DNA of 64,000 nucleotides from Gemmatimonadaceae bacterium (GTDB lineage Bacteria; Gemmatimonadota; Gemmatimonadetes; Gemmatimonadales; Gemmatimonadaceae): NCBI GenBank assembly GCA_013361935.1, contig JABFXC010000021.1, positions 1-64,000 of the forward strand, given 5' to 3'. Below the pieces are notes generated by a model. It was not told where the DNA came from and did not search any database. It saw nothing but the letters and a program-made list of their open reading frames with translations. Of the stretch, positions 31,137 to 40,381 are shown in pieces; the stretch's first letter is position 1, and each line of letters opens with the position of its first letter. The position numbers were made by a program, and so were the translations under genes.

Positions 31137-34100
31137 TCAGAACCTCCACTCGCGGATGACGAACGCGCCGAACACTCCGAACGGGTGCGGCGGCTCCTGG
31201 TTCGGATCGAGGCTCGGCTGCCGCGCCTGATAGCGCGGCTCGTAGCTCGCCTGATACTGCAGCCCCAGCGCCGCCCGGCGCCGGAGCACGATTCCCGGGA
31301 TGTTCTGCGTCCCGTTGAACGAGAGCCGGGACTGCACCGCGAGATAGGTCCGCGGGTCGATGTACTTCCCGATCTCGACCTCCGTCCCGCGCACGAAGTC
31401 GCCCAGCCCGTTAGGCGTGTACACCTCGGTGGGGACGTCGGCCGGGGTGATGTTGAAGATGTCGGCGCCGAGCGAGCGCGCCGCCTCCCCCTGCAGCTGG
31501 TCGGTGAGCACGCCGATGGCGACCGAGGCGAGCCGCTTGTAGGCGAGCCCAGCCCCCGTGCCGACGATGCTCCCGCTCGCGTTCCCGCTCGAGTTGCTCG
31601 ATCCCTCCATCTGCAGCAGCGAGGACGACGACCGCCCGAAGGCGAGGTAGCTGAGCAGGTCCGACTGCGAGATCGGCGGCTGGGCGTCGCTCTGCAGGGT
31701 GAGCTTCGGCCGGAGCAGCGTCCCGCCGATGACCACCTGGATGGTCAGCGCGGCGCGCTGCGGGAGCGCGACCTCGTACTCGCCCGTCGCCTGCAGCGTG
31801 GGATTCATCGGCTCGTTCGCCCCCGACGTCGAGCCGATGAACATCGCCGAGCCGCGGCGGATGATGAAGCGCTTGCTGAGGAAGGTGTACTGCCCGTTGT
31901 CGGTGCTCACGACTCCGTCCAGCGCGAGCGTCTGCTTCGACCGGTCGACGTGCACCGTCAGCCCTTCCTCGGCCGTGTAGATCTCCACGTTCGCGTCCTT
32001 CGAGCGCACCCACGTGTCGCGCGAGACGTTGAGCTGCACGTCCATCCGCAGCCCGGCGAGCAGGGGCGACTGCGTCGGCAGCATCTCACGGTCGGAGACC
32101 ACCGAGGTGTCGACGACGTTGAACAGCGCCGGATCGCCCGCGCTGATCACCGACTTGTTGTCGCTCTCCGGAAGGTAGATCACGCCGCTCCGCACGCGCG
32201 TGCGCCCGCTGATGTACGCCGCCGAAAATGGGCCGGCCATCGCCAGCTCGGCGTCTGCGCGGAGGTGTCCCTGGTCGTTGTCGAGGACGCGCGCGTTCTG
32301 CGCGAAGAGGTGCAGGTCGAAGCCCGGGTTCGAGAACGACGTCACGGCGATCGTCCCGTTCAGCCGAACCGGGCCGCCCGCGCGCGCCGCCAGCGAGTCG
32401 ACGTACACCGTGTCGCCCTGCATCCGGATGAAGCCGGCGACGTTCTGCAGCCGCATCCCTGTCGCGACGAGCCGCACGTTCCCCCGGTCGAGCGCGAGCA
32501 CGCCGGTGAGCTGCGGCGAATGGATCGTCCCGCGCACGGCGATCCGTCCCGCCGCGCGGCCGCGCACGTCGGCCACCGCGTCGGTGAACCGCGGGATCAG
32601 CTCCAGCGGCAGGCTGTCGGCCACGACGTCCACCGAGAGTGGTCCGGCGCCGAGCCGGCTTCCCGTGTCGCTCCGCTGCAGGGCGAGGTCGATCGGCAGC
32701 CGCCCGTCCGCGATCGCCATCGGCTGGCCCCCCAGCCGCGCCGCGATGATCCGCCCGTCGAGCGAGCGCCGCGCGTAGTTCAGCGTTCCGTGGAGCTCGG
32801 GCAGCGTCGTCCCGCCGTAGCTCGCGTGCGTCAGGCCTAACGCGACGCGGAAGCGCGGGTCGGCGAGCGTGCCCTGCACCTGTCCCGAGAGCGAGGAGAT
32901 CCCGCTGAGGGCGAGGTCCGTTTGCAGCAGCCCGGCGACGTCCTGAAGCGCGAAGTTGTCGATCGCGAAGCGCAGATCGGCGTTGCCGCTCGTCGGGATC
33001 GTGCCGTCGGCGAAGATCCGCCCGTTCGACGCGTTGCGCAGCTCGAGCGAGTGGATCTGCAGCCCGCGCTGCCCCCAGCGGATCGTCGCCGTCTGCGTGC
33101 CCTTCCAGACCGTCGTGTCGAAGCGCAGCTGCGCCCGCGCCAGGCGGAGCTCCTTTCCGTCGACGTCGATCACGTAGTCGCCGGCGATCGAGTACTCGCG
33201 CACGTGATCCTGCCACACGCCGAAGTCGATCTGCCCGCGGTCGTTCGTGTACGAGACTCGCGCGTCGACGCTGTCCAGCGCGAACCCCTTCACCGACGCC
33301 TCGTCGAGCTGCGCGCCGACGGCGAGCGTCGACTGTGGCGTGCGCGCGTTCGTCCACGCGGCATCCACGCGCGCGCTCTTCGCCGTGCTCCCGAACCCCG
33401 CGAGATGCTCGCCGGCGAGCCGGCCGCGCACGTCGAAGCGCGGCAGCGATCCCTGGATCGTCCCCGCCAGGACCACGTGCCCGGACACCGAATCGCCGCG
33501 CACCGTCGGCGGAAGGTTCGCCTGCAGCTTCGGCGCCGGCGCGCCGGTCACCGCGCGCTCGACCTCCGTCCGCTTCGCGATCTCCAGCGAATCGGCGCGC
33601 GCCTGCTTCATCGCCGCCGCGACGCGCCCGGGACGCGGCGCCACCGCGGTCGTGTCGTGCGGGAAGTAGCGCGCGAAGCGCTGCAGCGAATCGGCCTGTC
33701 CGCGGAAGGTCAGCGTCCCCTCGCGCCCGGCGACCAGCCCGAAGCTTCCACGCCCTGTGATGATCGCCCGCGAGCCGCCGAGCACCAGCTTCTCCGCGGT
33801 GAGCATCCCGTTGGCGATCCCGATGCGCACCGACGCGCTGTCGATCGCCAGGCTGTCGTACTGCGACGCGGCCACGTCCGCCGTCGCGCGCATCGTCATC
33901 GTCGCCGGGGAGAAGCCGCGCCCGCGCACCGCCGCCTTCGCGGTGAGCGAGGTCTGCGGCGCCTTCGCCATCACGACGTTCGCATTGAAGAGCCGCATCG
34001 CCGTCGCGATGTCGTAGCCCTTCTGCTGGCTCTTCAGGTCGAGCGTGCCGCGGACGTCGAGCTCGCCCCCCTCCTGGAAGCGGAGCGACGACGCGACCCG

Positions 34101-35738
34101 CAGGTTCTGCATCGGCCCCGTGAGCCGGATCGGGCCCGCGGCCACCCCGCGCAGCCCGAGCGACGGCACGAAGCGCCCCACCTCGGCGAGCGAGATCGGC
34201 CGCGCCCGCGCGTCGACGTCCATCCAGATGCCGCCCGCGGTGCGGAACGCGCCGCGCCCGGTGAGCCGCGAGTGCGCGCCGTCCTCGCTGTGCGTGATGT
34301 CCGCCACCGCGACGAGCTGAGTCGCCGTCGTCCCGTCGAGCGTCGCGGTGCCCGTCACGATGCCGCCCACCGGGAGCGTCGGCATCCACGTCCGCGCCAG
34401 CGCCACCTGCACCGGATCGAGGCGCAGCTGCAGCGAGCGCGCGCGAATCCCGCCCGTCGGCACCATCCCGACCTCGCCCACCGCGGCGACGCGGCTCGTC
34501 CCCGCGCTCACGTCGTCGAAGCTGACGTCGGCGTTCACGCGCATCGCATGCTTGCCCCCGCCGAGCGCGACGCGGCCGCCCAGCGTCCCGCGCCGCGGCG
34601 AGGTGAAGCCCGGCACGAGCTGCTCGATCAGCCGCGTGTCCAGCGACGCGAGCCGCAGGTTCGTGTCGTGCAGCGACATCGAGTCGCCGAGCGTCAGCCC
34701 GAAGCTCCCCGTCGCCTTCGCGCCCTGAAGGCCGATGTCGGCGTTGCGGACGTCGTACGTCTGGGTGTCCCCGTCCCAGAGCATCGCGAAGTCGAGCGAG
34801 CCGCCGCCCCCCGCGGGGAGCCGCGGATAGAGCCAGCGCAGATCTCCCGTCGCGACCGGCGCGCCGTGCAGCCGCAGCACCATCCCCGAGGTCGCGTAGA
34901 CGTACTTGCCGTCGCCGGTGATGTGCGAGCCGGGCAGCTTCGCGTCCGCCTTCTCCCACCAGAGCGAATCGCTCGTGAACTCGAAGCGCCCCTTCAGGTC
35001 GCGCACTTCGGCGACCGGGGGACGGAAAGGCGCGGCGACCATCTGCAGCGTCGCCACCCGGATCACCTTCGCCGGCGCGTTCGGATCGGCGAGCAGCAGC
35101 TCCGGAAGGCGCCCGTCGATCCGGTCGAAGGACATGACCTTCTGGTAGCCGCCGGCCACCTGCTCGACCATGTTCCGCGAGTTGCCGCCGAGCGTCTGCG
35201 CGATCACGCTGTCCTGCTGCGACGCGGTGAGCGTGGAGTCCGGATGCCAGGGCGCGCGCACCACCATCTTCCCCTGCTTCAGGGTGACGTCGCGCAGGGT
35301 GATCCACGAGCCGAAGCCGTGCGTCGTGTCCGTCTTCGTCGTCGTGTCCGGCGGGAAGATGCGGTTGAAGTTCCACTTTCCGCCGGGCTGCTTGTCGAGC
35401 ACGACGACCGGGCGCACGAGCGTCAGGCTCGTGATGACGATCTTCTTCCGCGTCAGCGCGGCGAGGGAGTAGCGCGCCGTCACCTCGTCGGCGACGATGA
35501 ACGGCGCACCCGCGCTGTCGGTGATCGCGAAATCCTTGATCACCGTCCCCCGCAGCAGGTTCCCGCCGATGCTGCCGATGGTCACCTGGCCGTGGACCTT
35601 CGACGCCATCGTCTTCAGCGCGAACTGCCGGACCTTCTCGTGCCCGAAGCTCGTGCTCGTCAACGTCCACAGCGCGACGCCGATTACCGCGACGATGACC
35701 AGGAGCACGATCCCGACGACCTTCGCCACGCGCCGCAT
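31137..35738 (-). CDS. tamB: TamB-like translocation and assembly module protein
   Basis: A 1533-aa protein with an N-terminal membrane anchor (VVGIVLLVIVAVIGVALW) and a very long beta-rich periplasmic region (AsmA/DUF490 type). The C-terminal DUF490 domain is clear: SDNKSVISAGDP, LDGVVSTDNGQYTFLSKRF, ATGEYEVALPQRAALTIQ, PISQSDLLSYLAFGRSSSS and a final RTYLAVQSRL. TamB-like proteins span the periplasm and move lipids and/or outer-membrane proteins with an Omp85 partner, here the upstream gene. ATG overlaps the partner's stop (TGATG), so translation is coupled. The protein is somewhat longer than the E. coli form. Confidence 0.9.
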   Translation of the reverse strand: MRRVAKVVGIVLLVIVAVIGVALWTLTSTSFGHEKVRQFALKTMASKVHGQVTIGSIGGNLLRGTVIKDFAITDSAGAPFIVADEVTARYSLAALTRKKIVITSLTLVRPVVVLDKQPGGKWNFNRIFPPDTTTKTDTTHGFGSWITLRDVTLKQGKMVVRAPWHPDSTLTASQQDSVIAQTLGGNSRNMVEQVAGGYQKVMSFDRIDGRLPELLLADPNAPAKVIRVATLQMVAAPFRPPVAEVRDLKGRFEFTSDSLWWEKADAKLPGSHITGDGKYVYATSGMVLRLHGAPVATGDLRWLYPRLPAGGGGSLDFAMLWDGDTQTYDVRNADIGLQGAKATGSFGLTLGDSMSLHDTNLRLASLDTRLIEQLVPGFTSPRRGTLGGRVALGGGKHAMRVNADVSFDDVSAGTSRVAAVGEVGMVPTGGIRARSLQLRLDPVQVALARTWMPTLPVGGIVTGTATLDGTTATQLVAVADITHSEDGAHSRLTGRGAFRTAGGIWMDVDARARPISLAEVGRFVPSLGLRGVAAGPIRLTGPMQNLRVASSLRFQEGGELDVRGTLDLKSQQKGYDIATAMRLFNANVVMAKAPQTSLTAKAAVRGRGFSPATMTMRATADVAASQYDSLAIDSASVRIGIANGMLTAEKLVLGGSRAIITGRGSFGLVAGREGTLTFRGQADSLQRFARYFPHDTTAVAPRPGRVAAAMKQARADSLEIAKRTEVERAVTGAPAPKLQANLPPTVRGDSVSGHVVLAGTIQGSLPRFDVRGRLAGEHLAGFGSTAKSARVDAAWTNARTPQSTLAVGAQLDEASVKGFALDSVDARVSYTNDRGQIDFGVWQDHVREYSIAGDYVIDVDGKELRLARAQLRFDTTVWKGTQTATIRWGQRGLQIHSLELRNASNGRIFADGTIPTSGNADLRFAIDNFALQDVAGLLQTDLALSGISSLSGQVQGTLADPRFRVALGLTHASYGGTTLPELHGTLNYARRSLDGRIIAARLGGQPMAIADGRLPIDLALQRSDTGSRLGAGPLSVDVVADSLPLELIPRFTDAVADVRGRAAGRIAVRGTIHSPQLTGVLALDRGNVRLVATGMRLQNVAGFIRMQGDTVYVDSLAARAGGPVRLNGTIAVTSFSNPGFDLHLFAQNARVLDNDQGHLRADAELAMAGPFSAAYISGRTRVRSGVIYLPESDNKSVISAGDPALFNVVDTSVVSDREMLPTQSPLLAGLRMDVQLNVSRDTWVRSKDANVEIYTAEEGLTVHVDRSKQTLALDGVVSTDNGQYTFLSKRFIIRRGSAMFIGSTSGANEPMNPTLQATGEYEVALPQRAALTIQVVIGGTLLRPKLTLQSDAQPPISQSDLLSYLAFGRSSSSLLQMEGSSNSSGNASGSIVGTGAGLAYKRLASVAIGVLTDQLQGEAARSLGADIFNITPADVPTEVYTPNGLGDFVRGTEVEIGKYIDPRTYLAVQSRLSFNGTQNIPGIVLRRRAALGLQYQASYEPRYQARQPSLDPNQEPPHPFGVFGAFVIREWRF

Positions 35739-37945
35739 CAGAAGGCCTCGCCGATCGAGAAGTGGAACGTGAGGCGGTCGAGCACCGACTGCGCCGGCTG
35801 GTAGCGGTACTTGATGTCCAGCGGCACCAGCCGCTGGACGCCGTTGACGGTGCGCTCCGTGTACACCGGCAGATCCTCGGCGATGGATGGGTTGAAGGCG
35901 ACGTCGACGCGGATCGGGCCGACCGGCGAGCGATAGCGGATCCCCGCCCCCGGCGTCACCGCGCCGCTCCCGCTGGCGAAGTTGGTGAGCCCCCCGTTGC
36001 CGACGAGCCCCGCGTCGACGAACGCCGCGCCGGTGAGCTGCCGCCAGATCGGAAAGCGATACTCGACGCTCCCCTCGAGCAGGGAGGTGCCGCCTAACGG
36101 CCGCGGGGTGAAGTCGCGCGGAGCGAGCCCCTTGTCGCCGGGCGTGGCGTTGCCCAGCGAATCCTTCGTCGCGACGACCCCGTTCGGGTTGCACTGCGCG
36201 ATCGTCGCCGTCGAGACGTCGCACCCGTAGAGCGTCGCCAGCTTCGACGCCGGCACCGTCAGCGCGCGCGGGCCGAGCTGGTTCTCCCCGTAGCCGCGCA
36301 CCGACTGCGATCCGCCCGCGTAGAAGCGCTTCCGGGGGTGGAGCGCGTCGTCGCCGAGCGTCCGCGCGATCCCCGCCTTCAGGTGGAGCGCCAGCACGCT
36401 CCGCGGCGCGCCGATCTGTCGGTAGACCGCGACGTCGGCGTCGGCCCGGGCATAGTGGTAGTCCGACGCCGTGTAGCTCGCCGCGTGCTCGACGTTCACG
36501 TGGCCGAGGATCCCCTTCGTCGGCGAGAACGCCTCGTTGGTCCGGTCGATCTGCGCGGTGATCGCGAACGGCGACAGCCGCTGCGCGCGCTGCTGCGCGC
36601 GGATCGTCGGCGTGTCGCAGACGCCGTAGTACACGCAGAAGTAGAGGTCACCCGCCTCGATCTTCGTGAACTCGAAGCGGTAGACCGCGCTCGCCGGCGC
36701 CCGCTCGGCCACCTCGCGGGTGAACGTCGCCGACGCGCCCTCGCCGCGGTCGATGTATACCGGCGGCTGCGATCGGCGGTGCGCGAAGATCCCCAGCGCG
36801 ATCGTGTTCCGCGCGTTCTGGAACCACGGCTGGCGGATGTCGGCGCTCGCCTGCCACGTCGGCTGCTCGAACGCCGCGCGGTTCGTCGTCGTGCCGCTGA
36901 AGACGTCCTTGAAGATCCCCGTGTTGTTGAGGTCCGCGGCGAAGAGGTTGCCGATCGCCCCCTGCAGGTCGAGCTGCCGCGCCCCGCCGAAGAAGTTGTA
37001 GTGGCGGAAGCGGCCCTCCAGCTGCACGAACTCCACGGTGTTGAAGCCGCCCGAGATCCGCGCGTCGCGCAGCGGCGCCTCGCGCACCGTCACCTCGATG
37101 ATCTTCAGGCTGTCCCCCTGCGGGGGAACGACGATCGCCGCGTGCCGGAAGAGCTGCGACTCGTAGAGGTTCCGCTGGCTCTCGATCACCTCCGAGCGCT
37201 TGTACAGATCGCCCTCGTGCAGCACCAGCGAGTTGCGGATCGTCTGCTCGGATACCTGCTCGTTCCCGGCGACGCGGATCTCGCCGACGGTGGTCTTCCA
37301 CCGCGGGTCGACGGCGATCGACACGTCGGCCCAGTGCACCGAGTCGTCGACGGCGACGGTGTCCGTCTTCACCACCGCGTCCGCGTAGCCGCGCTCCCAC
37401 AGCTTGTTGCTGAGGTTCACGATCGACGTGTCGAGCTGGAGAAGGTTGAGCGGCTTCCCCGTCTTCAGCACCATCGCGGTGCGGATGTCCTTCGCGTTGA
37501 GCACCGGCGTCTGCGGGCCGACCGCGATCTTGCGGACGAGCGTCGGCGGCCCCTCGGTGATGCGGAAGGTGATCGCGACCCCGCCCGCCTTCGGCGTCAC
37601 CGTCGTGTCGACATCCGCTTCGCGATAGCCGCGCTTCCAGTAGAACACGCGGATGCGCAGCACGTCCCGCCGCAGCTCCGTGCGGTCGAGATACACGTGC
37701 TGGTAGATCGCCGGCGACTTGCTGATCCAGCAGAAGGGGGTGAGGATCAGCCCTTTGCAGTGCGACGCCTCGGTCGCGATGCTCTGCTGCAGCTCGGACG
37801 GCTCGACCGCCTTCACTCCGCGAAGCGACAGCGCGACCACTTCCGGGTTGTCCGGCTGGTCGGCGGGCGAGGACTGTGCGGAGAGCGGCGCGGAGGCGAG
37901 GAGGCCGAGCATCCCCACCATCCACGAGGTGTAGCGCGTGGCCAT
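35738..37945 (-). CDS. tamA: Omp85-family outer-membrane assembly protein (TamA/BamA-like)
   Basis: A 735-aa outer-membrane protein: signal peptide (WMVGMLGLLASAPLSAQ), several POTRA domains (VRKIAVGPQTPVLNAKDIRT; VGEIRVAGNEQVSEQTIRNS; ITFRITEGPP), and a C-terminal 16-strand barrel with RFYAGGSQSVRGYGENQLGP (the VRGY/F motif), GGTSLLEGSVEYRFPIW and the end VLDRLTFHFSIGEAF with a terminal aromatic. Pairing with tamB argues for a TamA role; a BamA-like origin cannot be excluded. Start at ATG 37945 gives the signal peptide. Confidence 0.88.
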   Translation of the reverse strand: MATRYTSWMVGMLGLLASAPLSAQSSPADQPDNPEVVALSLRGVKAVEPSELQQSIATEASHCKGLILTPFCWISKSPAIYQHVYLDRTELRRDVLRIRVFYWKRGYREADVDTTVTPKAGGVAITFRITEGPPTLVRKIAVGPQTPVLNAKDIRTAMVLKTGKPLNLLQLDTSIVNLSNKLWERGYADAVVKTDTVAVDDSVHWADVSIAVDPRWKTTVGEIRVAGNEQVSEQTIRNSLVLHEGDLYKRSEVIESQRNLYESQLFRHAAIVVPPQGDSLKIIEVTVREAPLRDARISGGFNTVEFVQLEGRFRHYNFFGGARQLDLQGAIGNLFAADLNNTGIFKDVFSGTTTNRAAFEQPTWQASADIRQPWFQNARNTIALGIFAHRRSQPPVYIDRGEGASATFTREVAERAPASAVYRFEFTKIEAGDLYFCVYYGVCDTPTIRAQQRAQRLSPFAITAQIDRTNEAFSPTKGILGHVNVEHAASYTASDYHYARADADVAVYRQIGAPRSVLALHLKAGIARTLGDDALHPRKRFYAGGSQSVRGYGENQLGPRALTVPASKLATLYGCDVSTATIAQCNPNGVVATKDSLGNATPGDKGLAPRDFTPRPLGGTSLLEGSVEYRFPIWRQLTGAAFVDAGLVGNGGLTNFASGSGAVTPGAGIRYRSPVGPIRVDVAFNPSIAEDLPVYTERTVNGVQRLVPLDIKYRYQPAQSVLDRLTFHFSIGEAF

Positions 37946-37996
37946 GGCAGCACCGGAAAGTGCAAGCGCTGGGCCGCCTTGCGGCGTGCAAAGCAA

Positions 37997-38061
37997 GGGG
38001 CCAGGGGCCGGGCGTCAGGAACTGCGGTCAACGCCGCTCCTGACACCTGGCCCCTGGCCCC
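37997..38061. repeat. GGGGCCAGGGGCC-type palindrome (copy 2)
   Basis: Left arm GGGGCCAGGGGCCGGGCGTCAGGA, given here as its first and last blocks GGGGCCAGGGGCC and GTCAGGA, pairs with TCCTGAC and GGCCCCTGGCCCC. The centre GGAACTGCGG...CGCCG matches the reverse complement of the element at 7635-7702. It lies between rho and the TamA-like gene and probably terminates rho transcription. Confidence 0.68.
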
Positions 38062-38072
38062 CGACGCCCCTT

Positions 38073-39836
38073 CTACAGCCCCGCCAGCAGCGCGTCGTTG
38101 CTCGTGGTTCCAGCGATGCGCTTGATCAGCCACTCCAGCCCCGCCTGCGGGGGCATCTGGCTCAGGCCGCGCCGCAGCGTGTACACGGAGTCCAGCTGCT
38201 CGGGCCGGAAGAGCTTCTCCTCGCGCCGCGTTCCGCTCGTCGCGATGTCGATCGCCGGATAGATCCGCTTCTCCGCCAGCGAGCGATCGAGCTTGATCTC
38301 CGAGTTACCCGTTCCCTTGAACTCCTCGAAGATCACGTCGTCCATCCGCGAGCCCGTCTCCACGAGCGCCGTCGCGATGATCGTCAGCGACCCGCCTCCC
38401 GCCGACGCCGGGATCGCGCGCGCCGAGCCGAAGAACGCCTTCGGCTTCGCCATCGCCTGCGCATCGAGACCACCGGAGAGCGTGCGGCCCGTGCCGCGCT
38501 CCGCGGTGTTGTGCGCGCGCGCCATGCGCGTCAGCGAGTCGAGCACGATCACCACGTCCTTCCCCATCTCGACCAGGCGGCGCGCCCGCTCGAGCACGAT
38601 GTCCGTCACCTCGACGTGCCGCTGCGCCGGCTGGTCGAAGCTCGACGCGATCACCTCGCCCACCCCCCAGGAGATCGCTTCGCTCACTTCCTCCGGACGC
38701 TCGTCGACGAGGAGGATCAGCAGCACCGCGTTCGGATGGTTGACCGCGACGCCCTCGGTGATCGCGTGCAGGAGCGTCGTCTTGCCGGCGCGCGCCGGGG
38801 CGACGATGAGCGCCCGCTGGCCGAAGCCGATCGGCGCGATGAGGTCTATCGCGCGGCGCGTGAGCTCGGGGCCGCCCTTCGCCGGCCGCCCGGTCTCGAG
38901 ATACAGCTTCCGCTCGGGATACGACGCCGTCAGCGATTGGAAGTCGGGACGGCGCGCGGCGGTCGCCGGGTCCTGGCCGTTCACCGACCGGATCTCCGCG
39001 ACGACGGTGCGGCCGCGCTGATCGCGGCCGGTGGTCGCCTCGACCAGATCTCCGCGGCGCAGCCCGATCTGTCGCATCATCTGCGTCGGGACGAAGGCGT
39101 CCCCGGGCTCCGCGAGATAGCTCCCACCCGCGCGGCGGATGTATCCGCCGTCCCGCCCCTGATCGAACCAGCCCGTCGTCTCGCCATCGACCGCGACCGG
39201 AACGACCGGGCCACGCTCCTGCTGCTCTCCCCCGCGCCGCGGACCGCGTCCGCGATTGCGTCGCCCGCGGCGTCCCCCGTCACGGTTGCCATCGCGGTTT
39301 CCATCCCGGTTCCCGCGGAAGTTGCCGTCGCGGTTCCCGTTGTTGTGATTGCCCTGGCTGTCGCGATTCCGCTGCTGGTGCTGATTGCGCCCGCCGCCCT
39401 GGGAGCGTCCGCTCCCCTCTCGCCCCTCGTCGCGCGGGATCGGAAAGTCGTCGCTCTGCATCGGCGCCGTGGCTCCCGGCGCACCATTGGCCGGCTCGGT
39501 TCCCGCCTCGCGCGCTGGGCTCGTCGGCGTGCTTCCCTCCGGTCCCGCGCTCTCCGATCGCTCCGCGCGCTCGGCCCGCTCGCCGCGGTCACCTCGCCCG
39601 CGACGGGGGCCGCGCTCCCCGCGCTCCAGGCGGTCCGCGCGCTCCGGGCGATCACCGCGATCGCTCGGCGCGTATGGATCGAGGGCCGCGCTCTCGTCCC
39701 GGCTGGTGATCCCCGGCGAATCGCTCGCGGCGGTGGAGTCACGGTACGGGTTCGGCTCCGCGGTCTCGGCGCCAGCATCGGGAGTGGACGGACGGGGCCC
39801 GCGGCCGCGGCGGGGAGGACGGCGACGCTCGTTCAT
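38073..39836 (-). CDS. rho: transcription termination factor Rho with long disordered N-terminus
   Basis: A 587-aa hexameric RNA-dependent ATPase. Residues 211-300 are the cold-shock-type primary RNA-binding domain (GWFDQGRDGGYIRRAGGSYL ... GLRRGDLVEA). The ATPase follows with P-loop APARAGKT at 346-353, LLILLVDERPEEV, VVIVLDSLTRMARAHN, the Q-loop and R-loop regions, and a C-terminal RIYPAIDIATSGTRREE. Odd: residues 1-210 are a low-complexity tail, first Arg/Glu/Pro/Ser-rich, then Asn/Gln/Gly/Arg-rich (NRDGN repeats at 168-186), with no SAP-like helical domain recognised. The family is about 420 aa in E. coli, so the tail is an addition. A 545-bp gene-free leader precedes it. Confidence 0.95.
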   Translation of the reverse strand: MNERRRPPRRGRGPRPSTPDAGAETAEPNPYRDSTAASDSPGITSRDESAALDPYAPSDRGDRPERADRLERGERGPRRGRGDRGERAERAERSESAGPEGSTPTSPAREAGTEPANGAPGATAPMQSDDFPIPRDEGREGSGRSQGGGRNQHQQRNRDSQGNHNNGNRDGNFRGNRDGNRDGNRDGGRRGRRNRGRGPRRGGEQQERGPVVPVAVDGETTGWFDQGRDGGYIRRAGGSYLAEPGDAFVPTQMMRQIGLRRGDLVEATTGRDQRGRTVVAEIRSVNGQDPATAARRPDFQSLTASYPERKLYLETGRPAKGGPELTRRAIDLIAPIGFGQRALIVAPARAGKTTLLHAITEGVAVNHPNAVLLILLVDERPEEVSEAISWGVGEVIASSFDQPAQRHVEVTDIVLERARRLVEMGKDVVIVLDSLTRMARAHNTAERGTGRTLSGGLDAQAMAKPKAFFGSARAIPASAGGGSLTIIATALVETGSRMDDVIFEEFKGTGNSEIKLDRSLAEKRIYPAIDIATSGTRREEKLFRPEQLDSVYTLRRGLSQMPPQAGLEWLIKRIAGTTSNDALLAGL

Positions 39837-40381
39837 GCAACGATCACGGTGAGGGTATGGCGCGCGCGCGAGCGCAGATCGCGTCGGACGATGTCCTCGG
39901 CGCGCGGGAGTTCATGAGGTTGGGTCGGGCGCGGTTGTCTTCGTATGCGCCAATGCGTGCTGCGTGCTCGCGCGCCGGAGCGCGCGCAGGTTGTGCCGTA
40001 GTCGAGCTGTGTGCGCGTCGAAACGCGCGTCGTTCAGAATTGCGGGGGTGCTTCCTGCGCGCCTCGAACGCGCATCGTGCCGTCGGGATCAGCGCGGAAA
40101 TCGCTCACGCGCCTGCCGACCTGCTTCTCCAGTGGAGCGGCATCTCCGGGTCTGCGGCGACTCCGGGGCCATCTCCGTCCGGCCGCTGCTTCCCGGTCGG
40201 CGCGCGTCGGCGCGCTGCACGGAGCTCGGTCGGGGCGCGGTGGCGTCAACAAGACGACCCACCGCGAGATGCACCAACATCGCACCCCGCCTCATTTCGC
40301 GCAACCGCCAATAAGCCGGCGGCGCCGCTGTCCTCGCTTGCGAACTTCGTGCCGGGCATCGGCGACCACGGCGCCGGCGAC
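39837..40381 (-). promoter_or_regulatory. long gene-free leader upstream of rho
   Basis: No convincing reading frame on either strand; frames present are compositional shadows. On the rho-sense strand there are several short GC hairpins (for example GCGCGTTTCGACGCGC near 40010-40030). rho leaders in other bacteria mediate Rho-dependent autoregulation, so this could be such a leader; part of it may belong to the end of the upstream minus-strand gene. Confidence 0.35.

Noticed and set aside
32922-35804. 960-codon plus-strand frame opposite the TamB-like gene
   Set aside because: Long antisense frames are expected at this GC content; the minus strand has a membrane anchor and a DUF490 domain, while this frame is Arg/Glu/His-rich without structure.
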